Made by a program: the position numbers and the translations under genes. A DNA stretch of 64,000 bases from Oscheius sp. JU75 (Eukaryota > Nematoda > Chromadorea > Rhabditida > Rhabditidae). Numbering within the stretch: the stretch's first letter is position 1; each line of letters begins with the position of its first letter. A model generated the notes under the pieces. That model did no database searches and was not told where the DNA came from. It was given only the letters and a program-made list of their open reading frames with translations. The stretch is taken from the NCBI GenBank assembly GCA_037178855.1, contig JASJZC010000007.1:6820001-6884000 (forward strand), in the 5' to 3' direction. Shown piece by piece: positions 11,815 through 24,622 of this stretch.

Positions 11815-14800
11815 TTAGTGGAGCCTCCGTTTTGGCGGCTTGATCGTGTGTGATCGCTGCCAGGTCTGCTCTTCGTCCATATAATTACGGAAGCCATCAA
11901 AAAAGCCAATGACTCGTTCATCCCGTTTTGCGTCGTAGTTCCTTAAGAGGACATCAAGTGTTCGAATAAGGGCGTACCATCGTTTCATCTTGCGCACACT
12001 TTCCAGTATGGCATATTGATGCCACCTCTTGAGAAAGTTGATCATATTAGGGCGGCCTTGGCATCTCTCAGCCGGGATCGTGTTCGGATTGCCGACATTG
12101 ACGAAAGTGAGATCTTGAAGAACGACGCCGCTTAAAACGTCACATTAGATTAGAGTCTATAACCTCTACTACACGTAAGGGACACATGGCGGAATGGCGG
12201 TAGAAAGCAGTTGGCGATAGTTTTTATACGAGCCGCTAGTGTCCATGACTTGAGAGTGCTCCTTGAGTTGAGCTGTAATGTTATTGCTCCAGTCCAGACG
12301 AGCGAGGGGAGAAGACATTAGGGCGGAAAGAACTGCCAAGTACGAGTTGAAGTTGCAGAGCTGTCGCAGATGCTGAAACTTTGTATCCTTTCGCTTCTCT
12401 TAACAATCTTACCTTCATCACTTTTATAAACTTATTGACATATTTCTCGCGATCTCTGTGACTCGCTTGTGAGATAACCAGTGACCTCACCCAAAAGGAG
12501 ACCTAAAGAGTCTTTATCAGAAAAATGTTTGTAGGCGGGCTGCCTACATTGTTAAAATTCTCGGTGAACGCCACAAGGTTTGGACTTTTCATGACGTCTT
12601 GGTCTTGCGCCCACCATAAAAGTTCAGCTGGCTGAATAAAAAGGATCTAATCTGCCCTTTTACGACTAATACCTCAATTTGTTGGAAAAGCTGTGAATCG
12701 ATGATGGTAATCTGGGCGGCTATGTCTGCTGAGCGAAAATCAAAGAGACTCGAGGATCTTAATCATCAATCTCTTTAGTATCTGTCACACATCAGTTACT
12801 TTTTAGGTGAGGATTTTGGGATCGTTGGATTTGGCGATTTCTCTGTTCTTTCCTCAATCCGATCAAGCAGTCGCCGCCTGAATGAAAAAATAGGTGTTTG
12901 AGCTCTGCTAATCCGCGACAAACCTCAAGATTCTGGCGAATGTAAAGTTTCCATCACGTATCAGCCGATATACAAAGGATGTAGAGGAATCCACGAGAGC
13001 CTGCTGGATCTCGATAGCATTTAGCTCATCTACTACGCGAACCAATACGGAGAAAGTGTGTTTTGCAGCACTCTGCGAGACCCTGTCCGAACTCGATGAC
13101 ATGTATAAATAACTGAAAATTAATATACTCTGCAAAGTATGGTTATACCGCTTGACCAGCTTGTTAATGAGATCAACTGAAGAGATAAAAGTACGATAAG
13201 TGACAAGAAAAGCTTCCTGGAAGATTGAAGAAGAGTTGGATTGAGTGGCGTAAACTAGAAGAGCATCTCGTGGCCCACCACGAACCTAAATCACAATAAA
13301 AATGTATTTGAGAGTGGCCTACTTCAGCCGCCCTATGGCTGTCCTCTTTAGTTCTCATGACTAGATAATCACTGGCATCCATGGCACAGACAGTGTCGGG
13401 AATAAAGCCAATTGATTTTCGTTCTTGCCAATCTATGGCTCTCTGAGCCGCGTCCTAGAAATTTTAGCTCTTTTCCGATTTGATTTCTACCAACCTCGTC
13501 ATTCTCTGAAGAGTACTTGGTAGGCAGCTTGATCGCGTCAAAGTCGCTGCCCTGCAGAAGCTCGGCAAGACAGGAAAAGTCAGGAGTGGCGAATGATGTG
13601 GTTCCTGAACAGTAATGAATTATTCATATAATTTGGAATCGAAAATCTATCTGTAGTAAACAATTTTACCTGTGAGAAATGCGACATAATCGAGGATTGG
13701 TACATAATGTGGATTTTCTGTGTCCATAACGTCTATTTTCGCATATTAGCACGTAAAAAGACGCTGACCGCAGCCGTGACGACGATTCTTCATGTCGCTC
13801 GTGAAATATGCGCGTGATAAAAGATATCGAACCGTGAAACCGGCTCACAAGGTCGATTACTGCGCGGGACCTGACTTGGATTAGCACTCCCGAATCTCGC
13901 TAAGAGTCGATGCGTTCAAAAAAGTTGCAAAGGTTGAAAAAGGCATGGGTCATGATGCTGGTGAGGAGCATTAACAGAAGCTAACACTTCAGTAATTGCT
14001 TCGCATGTCATTTTAAGGCAAACAATTCAAACTTCTGGCCGCTGGCAGCGAGCAACTCCTGAAACTAGATGGAAAACATGGAGCTCATACGGTGGATTAA
14101 GATGCTAAAATCCGATATACTTGAAACCAAAAATACACAACTGATTTGCGCCATTTGTTTATGATATGTTAGACGCGTGATTTTGAGGGGATTAACACAT
14201 TGCCCTCTCTTGGTAAGTGTCAATCCTCTTACCATCATGGATTATTTATAAAACAAAAAGGCTACCTGCAGTCGAGAATTCGAACTGCAACTTTTTCCGG
14301 AACTGCTCTTCGTGATATCTGAATTAGCAGGAGTTGTAGGACTGAACCACCGTTGGTGAGACCTGAGATTATCATTGAGCTGGATGTAGGAGGATAGCGT
14401 TGAGCCCTTTAGAAAATCCACTTCTGAATTATCCTTGCTTCCGAACGTCTGAAAATCGAAAAATGGCTCTGATCATCACAAAAGGAAGAATACAAAAAAT
14501 ACGCACCTGCATATACTCCACAACGTGTTTCCGAGGAGGAGGAACTGGCTGAGGGCCATTGGCCGGCAGACCCCGTTGTATGGTCGAATACTCCTCGTAC
14601 GATCCGTCACCTTTTCTGTCTAAGAGCTTTTCACCCTGGAAATCCATAGTATTAGCTCATTTACGGCAGCGTAACCCACAAGGAAAGTGTCGATCATGCG
14701 CGCCTTCAACTCGGAAGTATCCAATTTAGAGGCAGCGTGTTCGTTCAATATTTGCCCATTCTTTTGCTTCTTTTGACTAGAAGTCTGGGACACCTCGCTC

Positions 14801-17800
14801 GTCTTCTCCAGGGTTTTTGTTTTTGTGGATTGACCTGTAATCTGTTTGTCTTTGCAATCATAGCTGGCGACAAGTGTTAGCGACAGGGAAGTGTATGCTA
14901 ATCCCCTGTGTTTGAAGTGCTGGTTCTCTTATTACAAGTGTTTCTGATTCATCATCATGGGTGGAAACAAACTCACCGAGAGGAACCAACGATGACACAG
15001 CATCCAGTTCGCACAGCGGATCGCGCTCTCGAAATCTGAAACTTTGTTTTTAGCAAATTTTTCTGTGAGCCTCGCCTGGAAAACGGATTCCTGGAGAAAA
15101 AGTCAGAATTCTCCTCTTCTTCGTCATCGTTCATCGACTTTCCGCCATCACGGAAAACTCGCGAGATTGTTGGATTTCCACCTCCTCGAGTAGATATGGT
15201 CACTTGCTTGCTGCTTTGGGAAACATTTACTGTTCTAGTTTTCTTCATTCGAACTTCAGTCCCATCTGCCAACTTTTGCACTTCCTCTTCACACATCTGA
15301 ACATGACTTTGTTTTTGATTAGATCCGTAATTTCTTTTTGGCCGTGTTTTTCTGCCCGTTCCTCTTTCTCTTCTGTGGTCACGCCGTCTTCATCAGACTC
15401 GCCGCCGAGATCAGGAAATTGTGGTGAGAACTTTGGTACTTGTCTAAAGAAACGCAATTCTAGTTGTTTCCTTAAAAAACTAACCTTATATTAAGTTGCT
15501 TTAGAAGCTTGTCGAGATCAGGGTCGTCCATTTCTGAAATGGTGGCCTTCGGCGCTTCGGGACTAGGGTCACGGTGTCGAAGAAACTCGGAAGTTGCCGA
15601 TCTGGCAGTAACTGGCCTGCTCGGGCAGTCGGTAAGTGCCTGAAAATGATAAATGTAAGCCAACATGGCAAAAAGTAGTTTGTGAGACTCGTAAGAAGGA
15701 TGCGGAACAATGTGACTAACACTAGTAACTTCGGCGACAGCGATCATCACAGCATCGGTGTTAATGCTCTTCCCCGACGTGATGTACTGATCAAGGCAGC
15801 GGAAGAGATGTACAAGTGCATCCTAAACATGTTTTCGTTTCAAATTACACTAAATTACCTGTAATCGCTTGTCGTTGTTGTCACAATGCACTGTAATGGC
15901 ATCTAACAAGGCTGTAGCACTTTCTGGGCAGTTCAAGTACTGACAATTACATGAAAACTTACTAGAGATGAGCTGCTTGCTGCCAGAGCAAATGACTTGC
16001 CGGAGGTAGCAGAGGGCAACCTGCATCTCCCGCGCCGTTGCCATTTGCTGAAAAGTGTTCACCTGTCTGAATATTTGAAGGGCAGACCAATGAAGCGGCA
16101 GATATAGGATGTGCTCTTATACTACGCAATAGCTTCTGGAGCCGTCAAACGACCAGTGTAATTTGGCATCTAGAGACTGAGCTGCTTTTCTCCCTCTCAA
16201 CTGGACAATGTGCGATAATAGCAAGTCAAAAACACCTTAAGAGTCTAAGAGCAACTTCAAGAAAGTGAGGGTCAGTACTACACGGGAGGGCGTAGTGTGG
16301 GCGTTTATCTAATTTAGTTGGGCCGTGTTTGAGCAGCGATGAGTCAAGGGGAAACAAGACAAAGTTCTAGTTTCAAGCACATGGCGGCTGAGAAAAGAAC
16401 ATCTGAATGTCGTACGCGCTTTCTTAGCAGCCAGAAACACGTGTTTCACATCAGTTTCCGTGTTCCTCCCACGGAGCATGTAAAAATGACTGAAGAGGCT
16501 GCACGTCCAGTGCAAGAGAATTGACTTATTTGTCCGAAAGTGACAGTAGTTAACAATTTTTGGGTAATCACAGTGAGTCTATCTAAACCATAAAACGTTT
16601 AAAAGTATATAAATGTCACAGTGGATACTAAGCTAAAAAAACCTTTTTTTGAAGAACTGCTTTCAAGATATTGAAATAAGCAGTGAAAACGTTTTCCAAA
16701 CATTATCGTTCTTAGAAGCTAGAGGAGTTCGATGCAAATAAAAATGATGTGATAATATGCTTTCTCATCACCTCCTTTGAAAATTGAGAAGCATTCAAAT
16801 GTTCTTTGAAAATGCTGCCAGACTAAACATATAACGAAAGAATGCGCTGATTAAATCACTGCGAATGGTTTTGCTGGATTAAAGGGGAACGCACTTCTCA
16901 AATTTATAAGTAGTTTTTCTACCAAAAAAACGAGGTAATACATTTTGACAAGTACTCTGGATGGTTCAAGAGCTGACAGATACTGCGAAAGAGGAAGCAG
17001 TGCCGAGATCAATGTTTGTGCTGTCGCGCAGCTTGCAGACAGGAGGCGAAACAAGCCGTGACAATTCTGGGCATTTCGACACGGAGCTATTAGGGTTTCA
17101 TCAGAAACTGAAGGGATCGAATCGTTAGAGCTCAAGCTAGAGCCCCGTGGCCGAAAAGTCGAGAAACAATCAGCCTAGGTTTTTCGCTTGCAAAAAGCCG
17201 AGTGTTTGGTAAACTTTGGCAGACAGTTGCGGCGCGCGAAGAAGCATCTGCGACATATCCTCTGTCACGGTCACTGCTCTCTCTTCTTTTTGTGTCAGAC
17301 TCGCGCGGCTTATTTTGCAGGCTCATTAAAGGTTGTCAAAGTGGACAGTGGATTGAAAGGTCTACTGGGAGCAAAACTGGGAGTAAATGGGGCAAGAAGT
17401 GTTGACTTCGAGAGTGACTTCGAAGAAAGAATAGCATGTTTTAGAAGGATTACTGTACATGTGATGGTATGCTGAATCGATGGGCCTCCCCGTCGGAGAC
17501 GCTGTGTCAACAGCCCTCGCCCCTCAATCATATCTAATTTGTAACGCCTCGCCTCTCAGATCTACCGTCTTCTTTAATCAGCCATATCTTGCACTTTTTG
17601 CCTGATATTCGTCTGTGCATATTTTGCCAATATTCACAGCAATTTTCTGCCGGGGTCTTGACGAAGAAAGACTTGCACAGATTTCTTTTCACAAGCTTGG
17701 TGTAGTGTAATATGAACGGAGCATAGTGAAAAAGTTTTGCATAAAGGTCAAAGACCGTGACAAGAAAACCAACCTCGGCAGAAAGAGACGCGCTGATACT

Positions 17801-18152
17801 GGCGTTTGAACGGCGTCGACGCTTGGATATACGACTCTGAAAATAAACACGTCTGGCATAGAAAAAGTCACATTGTCATCTTTGTGTTCGCGCCCTTCTC
17901 AAGATAAAATGTCAGCTTACAAACTCATTTAGAAGTCTCCACGTCTTTTTGGTAAAGGACATAGACGAGAGTCTACACGTTCGCAAGGACAATAACCGCA
18001 CGGAAATGCATGAGCGACTTGACTTCAATGCTTTTCCATTAGGCAGCTCATAAAAAGCGATTTATGTTTCATTTGGGGACCCCCAGCCGCTCCTTTTTGT
18101 CGAAAATCAAACGCAGACGCTTCTTCATGCTCAACTTGGGATTATTCGTCAT
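11815..18152 (-). CDS. Rap guanine-nucleotide exchange factor, C3G/RAPGEF1-like
   Basis: About twenty exons can be followed. The CDC25/RasGEF domain (about 12780-11815) reads SLFDFRSADIAAQ, LLWWAQDQDVMKSPNL, FTENFNNVSFWVRS, HLRQLCNFNSYLAVLSALMS and VGVVLQDLTFVNVGNP, matching vertebrate C3G closely. The REM domain (about 13260-12920) reads EAFLVTYRTFISSVDLI and HTFSVLVRVVDELNAIEI. Upstream, PPPRKHVVEYMQ resembles the C3G Pro-rich linker (KKNKHMLAYMQ), and an N-terminal helical part (about 16044-15721, ALCYLRQVI and ESATALLDAI) matches the C3G N terminus. Two tentative 5' exons (18152-18081 and 17836-17774; very basic, both in phase 0) may supply the true start; otherwise translation begins at 16044. 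C3G activates Rap1 downstream of Crk adaptors at adhesions. Uncertain points are a frame change at 15307-15297, two alternative frames near 15075-14837, and a possible missing exon between 14270 and 13740. A 36-bp stop-free intron probably interrupts the last exon. Confidence 0.85.
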
Positions 18153-19040
18153 ATCTGAAAAGAATATGGGTCGTGTTTGAAAGAGAAAAACAGAATGAAG
18201 AAATGCTGGAAAAGTACAGGTTTCAGAGATGAGTTTCTAAAACATCGAATAGCATGTGGTAAGAGAGGGATGGGTTGCTCTCAAAATAAACATATCCGGG
18301 GGGACAAGATGGATTTTCTCACACTCGCTACCGAATTTTGACCTTGGAGCTGATAATATCCGCTTATAATTCGTGATAAGAAGGACTTTTCAACGAACTC
18401 TCATCGCTTCATTATCTGAACTTTATGGGCTACCTGGCATTTGAGAAATGTACACCCTTGGCTAAAAAGACAAACTGCTGATATTGACGAAAAGGAAGAA
18501 CTACCTGCAGAGATGGTGTTGTGACAACACACAAGAACTCTTGGGTGTCTGGCACGTCAGCGAAAAGTCAGCTGGTAGGCTGAGGAAGTGCACAATGTTT
18601 GAAACCGTGGTTTTATTGCCCTGCGTTTATCAAGAGACCCAGGAAATGCTCCGCTGCTCTGAATCACTTTCCGAAAAAGGGGCCGTCTCGTTTTGGGGTC
18701 CTGCTGATAAAGACCTGTCTTGGATGTGACAAACCATTTCTCTCTACCAAGCTTTTGTGTGAAGTTTTCTCTACTTCGCTGCTCAGAGTAAACATAAAGC
18801 AAAAGTAACAACAGCAAAAAAACAGAAATCGATGGAAAGGAACCGGTGCCATGTCTTTTCGATCACGATAATACGGGAAAACACAATGGGCCGAAATTTA
18901 ACTGAGGGTTGCACTCCCGCGGGAGTTGCGCATGGCTGCGTAGATTATTGGCCCTCGACGGCAGCAAATTTCATAGTTCTTCTCGAAGTAATCAGGTTTG
19001 TCAAAAAAGTTAAGCTCAAGACAAAAACAACTTTATTCTC
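18153..19040. other. Gene-free stretch
   Basis: I see no coding signal on either strand that I trust, and no clear repeat. It may be promoter of the C3G-like gene and 3' flank of the small membrane-protein gene. Confidence 0.4.
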
Positions 19041-19466
19041 TCAGTTCTGAATAAACTGGACAAGTCTCTCGTAGTACTCGGTCATTGTCGGAACCTGGTA
19101 GGTCAGTAGCAGCTTGCTGAACTTTTCCTTTGGTGGTGGTTCTGTTGCCTCCACTTCCGCAAGGATCTCCCGCTGCGATTTTTTCCTCAGGACAGTTGTT
19201 TCCTCAGATTGGGACTCGTTTGAACCGCTCCTATTCAGAGTAGTATAGTTGAGATCGTCCTCTTTTCCAGAGAACTTGCTCTCAACCTGGACCTATCATG
19301 TTAGAGAATAGTAAAACCAATCTACCTGAATCTTATCAGCAAAATATCTCAAAATAATAAATAATAAAATAAGAGTAGCAATGAAGAAAGGATGCTTAAC
19401 CGTAATGTAAAATACGAAGAGTATACCGACGAGGAAGGCGATTTCGGCGGGCTCCATCGGTCTCAT
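19041..19466 (-). CDS. Small two-helix membrane protein with charged tail, unknown family
   Basis: Two exons, 19466-19326 and 19286-19041, join in phase 0 across a 39-bp GT-AG intron to 128 aa. Residues ~8-24 (IAFLVGILFVFYITV) and ~26-42 (FFIATLILLFIIL) form a hydrophobic hairpin or two closely spaced membrane helices. The remaining ~80 residues are hydrophilic, Ser/Glu-rich and probably cytosolic (GKEDDLNYTTLNRSGSNES, LRKKSQREILAEVEATEPPP), ending in an aromatic segment (MTEYYERLVQFIQN). I do not recognise the family. It sits between the C3G-like gene and the potassium-channel gene on the same strand. Its short length means automated annotation may miss it. Support is codon-level openness, good splice signals and a plausible start; there is no homology evidence. 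Confidence 0.6.
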
Positions 19467-19758
19467 TGCGGTCTTCTTACAGCGCGCCTGTTGCCACGCA
19501 AAAGCGTCTGTCTTTTTGTCAAGCGTCGTTTTGATGTCCTCTCTTTACGAAGACTAGTTTCAGATTTTATCTGACGATCATTTGTACATTAAGTGATAGT
19601 TCGAGATCAGAGTGTGACACCTACACTTATCTAAAGGGAAGGGAGCGGATGTGTCACCAGAAGGAGACCCGCTGAATTTGGTTACCAGTAAGGGAACGTA
19701 TTACATGTTTAAGGGTAGAGACTCCAAATACGGAACAAGAGGAAGGCATTACTACACG

Positions 19759-22211
19759 TTAGGGGATGACACGGTCAGGGGTTCGGTTTCGACGATCGCG
19801 GGTAGGAACAGTGAGAGTAACAGCGGGAGCCGACTGTCGTCTCTTCCGCATCCTGTCAAAATCCGTGTCGGGAGATGCATTGCCGCCATCCAGGAGAGGA
19901 GAGTTTCGTCGGGACCAGGCAGTTCTGACAAATGTTGTTGTTATTGTTTGTCACAGTATTGCATACCTTGAGTGCTGCATAATGGAATGTGAGTATTTGC
20001 TAATAGACTTTCGTGCTCTTCTTGATGCTTCCAATGCTTTATGGCTGATCTCTTCTTGCAGAATGAAGTAGCACATTGAAAACAGAGCGACACCTTAGCA
20101 AAACCTTTTAAGATTGACAAACTTTCGTACCTATGATTATGAATGGAGCAAAGGCTAAAATGACTTTAGGCTCCATGGGAAAGACGTCTCCGAAACCTAA
20201 ACTCCCATCATTATAAACTTTTATTTCATTTTCAAACCAATCAGGGCGATGCTGTTGAACAGGAAGTAGATAGAAGTGAAATAGTCAAACTCGGTGGCCA
20301 GCATGAAGAAAAAAGAGACAAGAAGGATATAGGCAAAGAGAACTAGAACTCCAGCCACGAAGACTCGTCGCTGTTCGTTGATTTCCAGTTTGGCCGGCTT
20401 TCCTGTATTTTTTGATGAGTGTCATATCTCACCTGCTTACCAAATAGTGAATTAGAACTGTGCCTCTTCGAGAAGTGAGCGCGTTTTGTGTCGGACTCGC
20501 TGATGAGGATTACTGGTTGATGACTCGAGTTACTGTCCGGCCTTCCATCCTCCAGATTAATTGCCTTTGGCCGAGTAAGAATGGTCGTATGAACATCGTC
20601 TTCTAAATCAGATCTCTAATGCAATAACAGACTTGTCTCACTATTTCTCCTGCACTTGCACCATTTTTTATAAGCCAAGTTCAGTCTGTTGTACGTGTTA
20701 ATGAAGACTACTCGGAACATGGCTCCGGCCTCTTTCACAAAGCCGAAGAATAAAGATAGTCCTGGGAACATAACAGTAATTAATAATGGCTCTATGCGCT
20801 AACCGATCACAGCATAAAACACCGTGAGAATGCGACACATGGACGTATCTGCTGCCACATTGCCGTACCCGATTGATGTGTAGACACTAAATTAAGAACT
20901 TTGTGTACAAATGGCATTTGTATACCTGAAGGCGTAGACGTTAGCATTCACAAAGTTGTTCATAGACAGTGTCATGGTTCGATTGACAGTGTGCCAACTG
21001 AAATCTGTCTTCATGTCTGTTTGTGGTTCGTCTCACTCTCGGTAGCACTTTTCCACTGATTCGAGGTATAACCTCATCTGAAGAAAACAGTCGTCTGCTG
21101 TGGCACAGGATGACTTGATAGCCTCTAACCTCTGTATCCTGTCCTCTTTGCATCTAAAGGCTGTTTTTTATACTGTTCCAATCCGAATTACCGATTATTG
21201 TATTCCCTAATCAAACGGTCATCGTGCTCTCCATCGGCCCATTGGAAAATAGTCGCTCCTAGTATTGTATACAAGGGCATAGCTACAAGGTAGAAAAAGT
21301 GATAGAGCCGTGTCTTGTTTATCTGAGAGCCTAGAAATAGCGCTTGTTTATTGAGGAGATGAGCATAATTCACTTACTCGTTCTTTGGATCGTTCTACTG
21401 ACATTGGCGAGGACACGAGGCCTGTCAACATCCATGGCTTGTTGTCGGTTGAGGAACCAAGCGGCCTTTTGAAGAACTGACGGTTGAATGGAATTCTGGA
21501 AGTAGTTATGAGCTAGAATTGAGCACTTTTTGCCAGGTTGCGACGCCTGCGGATAGTGGGATGGACTGGGCCATATGGTCATGTCTGGCCAGACACTTAG
21601 CAAAATTTGGTGCCAAAACGGAGAGAGAAGCTTTTTTTGGGGCTTAGGTACTAGAACAATTTGGCAGTTGATCCGGACAGCGATTTGTCCTTGTGGTGTC
21701 TTTGTTTGACCAGACGACACGTTGGATGAAAATGAAAAATTCGGGATGACGTCAAAAAGATGTTTCGAATCCAGGATGTGTGGGGCTGGTGGCAGTGCTT
21801 TTTTGAGGATGTCCTATGACTCAAACTCAGACTAGAAAGAACACTTTTCTCACAGAATGAAATATGATAGATTTCCGCTTTTGGAGGCGACGACTTTTTG
21901 ACATGCGGCGACAGCCACTCTGCCTCCTCGGGATTACTCAGTCCGTTCCCAGACGCAAAGCTTAGATTTCTAGGGGGTTTTATCTGTTGAATATTCAGAA
22001 GCCTAGAAAAAGATGGCTGCAGGTTTTCAATGTCATATTGACGATAAACAAATGCCCACCCTATTAGTAGAGGACTGACCTGGTCGGGGTAGTCTCCGAC
22101 GGGCGACGTGCTCTGTGCAGAGCTGTGGCTGAGATCCGGAATGCTTTCTTCGGCCGATGACTGCATCTTAAAGTTCAAAATAAGATCTTTCAGGTTTTGT
22201 GATGTGTTCAT
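19759..22211 (-). CDS. Two-pore-domain potassium channel, TWK family
   Basis: The channel core is clear. TM1 is HFFYLVAMPLYTILGATIF, followed by an extracellular cap with Cys residues. The first selectivity filter is SVYTSIGYGNVA (about 20890). TM2-3 are ILTVFYAVIG and VFVAGVLVLFAYILLVSFFF, and the second filter is LIGFGDVFP (about 20190). TM4 includes VILAFAPFIIIGVALFSM. The cytosolic tail (EEISHKALEASRRARKSI) is followed by a basic, Pro/Arg-rich end that stops at 19759. Two GxG pore loops define the family, which sets background potassium conductance. Several introns are tiny: 39 bp after KCYRD and about 41 bp inside the second pore loop. The N terminus is less certain. The model starts MNTSQNLKDLIL at 22211 and runs through low-complexity sequence; a 63-nt stop-free segment after PVGDYPDQ may be an intron. 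Nematodes have many TWK genes, so no ortholog is named. Confidence 0.85.
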
Positions 22212-24232
22212 GTCTCATGTTTACTTATTTTGCACCCTCTTACCACATATGTCCTCTGGCCCCCCTGGACAATCAGAATTGAAAAAGAGCAGAAGTATTG
22301 TGATTGTGTAAACACGTGGGAGCCATATTTTATTCGTTTTTGCACTATGAACCGTCAGTCATTTCCCACTAGATGTGTCCAACGGCCAAAATACTTTAGG
22401 AACGGCCCCCTGCCCTCCCCTCTCGAAATATCAGAGAACGGGCATGGAAATCTCTAAGATTTATTTGTTGGTTGCTTACTGCAATTTTAGATCTGGTCCT
22501 CGATAGCCAGGTTAAATTTGGACACATACAAGATGGCAATATTGGTGGCAAGATGTTTTGAGGATAAAATGACTAGTTTCACACATGGTCATTAAACCTG
22601 ATGTGCATGCTTGACCGATCCTAGAGAATAGGATGGTAACCTCTATCTTGCCGCATCTATTAACCTGGGCTTGTCAAGCAAACTTGTTGACCCGATTTGG
22701 TAACCTAAGCTAGAAACAAAATCGCTAGACTCATGTTTGGTGTTGGAAACTAAATAAAAGTTAACGTTCCTTCAAATCCTCTCCCACCCGTCTTACCGGC
22801 AGATCTTCTACGCTGCGAAACTTCTTTTGTCTAGTGAGAGACCGGGTTGAACCGAGTCGAAAAAGGCCTGAAGCGCCGTTTGGTCGAGCACACTGCTCGA
22901 TGGCAGTCATCCTGAAAGCAGCCAGTTGTGAAGATCCTGTTGAATGAGGGAGCTACAGAGATAATGACAGCATCCAGCGATAGTAAACTACTACACTTGC
23001 AAGACACAGATCATTTCCCCAGCTGGTGACGTTACTTGTGCAAGATATAAGTGTCGGTTTTTGAAGGAGGAAATAGTGCGAGCCGCCAAAGCGGTCACTC
23101 ACATTGGTATTCTCCTCGGATTAGCATTGTGCTTAGGACCTAACGAGGCGATCTAGGATCAGAAAACGCCTGAGTTAGAATCACGCAAGATCAAGACCAC
23201 AAATAGATCTATCAGAGTAGTTTCAAAAATGAATCACACGTGGTATCTGTTCACGCTCGGCTTCAAAAAACACGAAGAGGGAGGAAAATGAGGAGCTTCA
23301 CTTGTTTTCCTCATCATGTTCTAATTATTATGCATTGTATGGGGTAAAATGTTTGCCAAGGAAGCTTCTTAGCCGAAAAACGGAAGAAAAGAAGGCTTTT
23401 GCTGAACATGGTGTCTCTCAGACATGATGTCTCTTCAAAGGCGCTACCGGGTAACGAACTGGCTGCAAAAGGGAGAACTGGCCGAAGAGAGAAAAATGTG
23501 TGGGAGTACCAACTCTTCTTTTGCTAAAACGATGCATCAAGGTGGTATTATTAAACAGAGGAGCGTCTTTATGGGACAGATATCTCTGGGATTTCCTACG
23601 CTAGATTTTGTTGACAGCGACTCTTTTGAGTCATGTTTGTTATAAGTAAGGTTGGATAGGAAGCAACCCGATTTCTGGCGCCCTCTCACAACATAACAAA
23701 GGGCAACGGAAATTAGAGAACTTTTGAGTCAGGTGAACGACGCGAGTCTATAACCAGTATATATTTAGAGAATAATGGCGTAAAGGAGGGCTGACTGATA
23801 CGGCATGGAATTTGACGTTATTATGAGACGATGAGGAGTACAGACATCTCGCATGCGGAATCTTGTTTTCCTTCTTGCTGTATGAACGCAAAATGAGGAA
23901 TACGTAAGTCAGGCAGGAGGACTGCAGTGGTCATTTTGGTCAAAGCCGCTCTACTCTCTCATACAATATGCTGACGCTAATAATATGGAGCAGACGCGGC
24001 AGAAAATGTAATCTAGGGATCTCTGTGTGGTGAGAGAAAGACACAGGACTTTAATACCCTCGCGATTAAGTACACCTGCTCTTATTATGTCCGACGTTTG
24101 TGGAGAAACCTAGAAACAGTAATGCATTTCTCATAATATGTGCATCTCACTATCTTTAAAGCTAGTCGCTCCTGAAGAATAGACAGGTACGTGAAAAAGT
24201 TGGATAAACTTCCAGCAACAAAAATACTACTA

Positions 24233-24420
24233 AAAATACTACTCTCTACTACTAAAATGCAATTATGTCCGTGCGTCACCGCGAGAAAAAAGCTGACAAG
24301 ACATTGCATGACAAGAATTAAGTTGATAAGAAATTCTTCTATTAGGGAAGCGGCGCAGACGCCTGTTGTCAATGCCGAGTCGAGGCTAAAGGACGGCGAA
24401 ACCGTCGTAGACGGCTGGTC
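24233..24420 (+). repeat. Dispersed hairpin-ended repeat, copy A
   Basis: It begins near CTACTACTAAAATGCAAT, continues through GTCCGTGCGTCACC and AAGCTGACAAG, and ends in CCGTC-GTA-GACGG (24402-24414) followed by CTGGTC. It is in direct tandem with copy B and shares most segments with the inverted copy at 36015-36215. Confidence 0.75.
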
Positions 24421-24622
24421 TTTACTACCAAAATGCAATGGTGTCCGTGTCATGATGCCCGCGCAATTGCCTGTCAACACTAATACCCAAAACAGCTGAC
24501 AAGCCATTTCATGTCAAGATACAAGGGGAAAAGTTAGCTGTAAAAGGAATCTTCAGCTATTGGGGAAGCGTCCATTCTAAGCCAAAAAAAAGGGCTGCGA
24601 AGCTGCCGTCGGCAGCTGGTTC
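24421..24622 (+). repeat. Dispersed hairpin-ended repeat, copy B
   Basis: It starts TACCAAAATGCAATGGTGTCC, with AGCTGACAAG in the middle, and ends with a 7-bp hairpin AGCTGCC-GTC-GGCAGCT at 24601-24617. It is more diverged than copy A, but the order of conserved blocks is the same. Confidence 0.65.

Noticed and set aside
21078-21097. 20-nt intron in the TWK gene
   Set aside because: Too short for splicing. Extending to the next acceptor (TTTCAG) gives a 39-nt intron that restores the frame.
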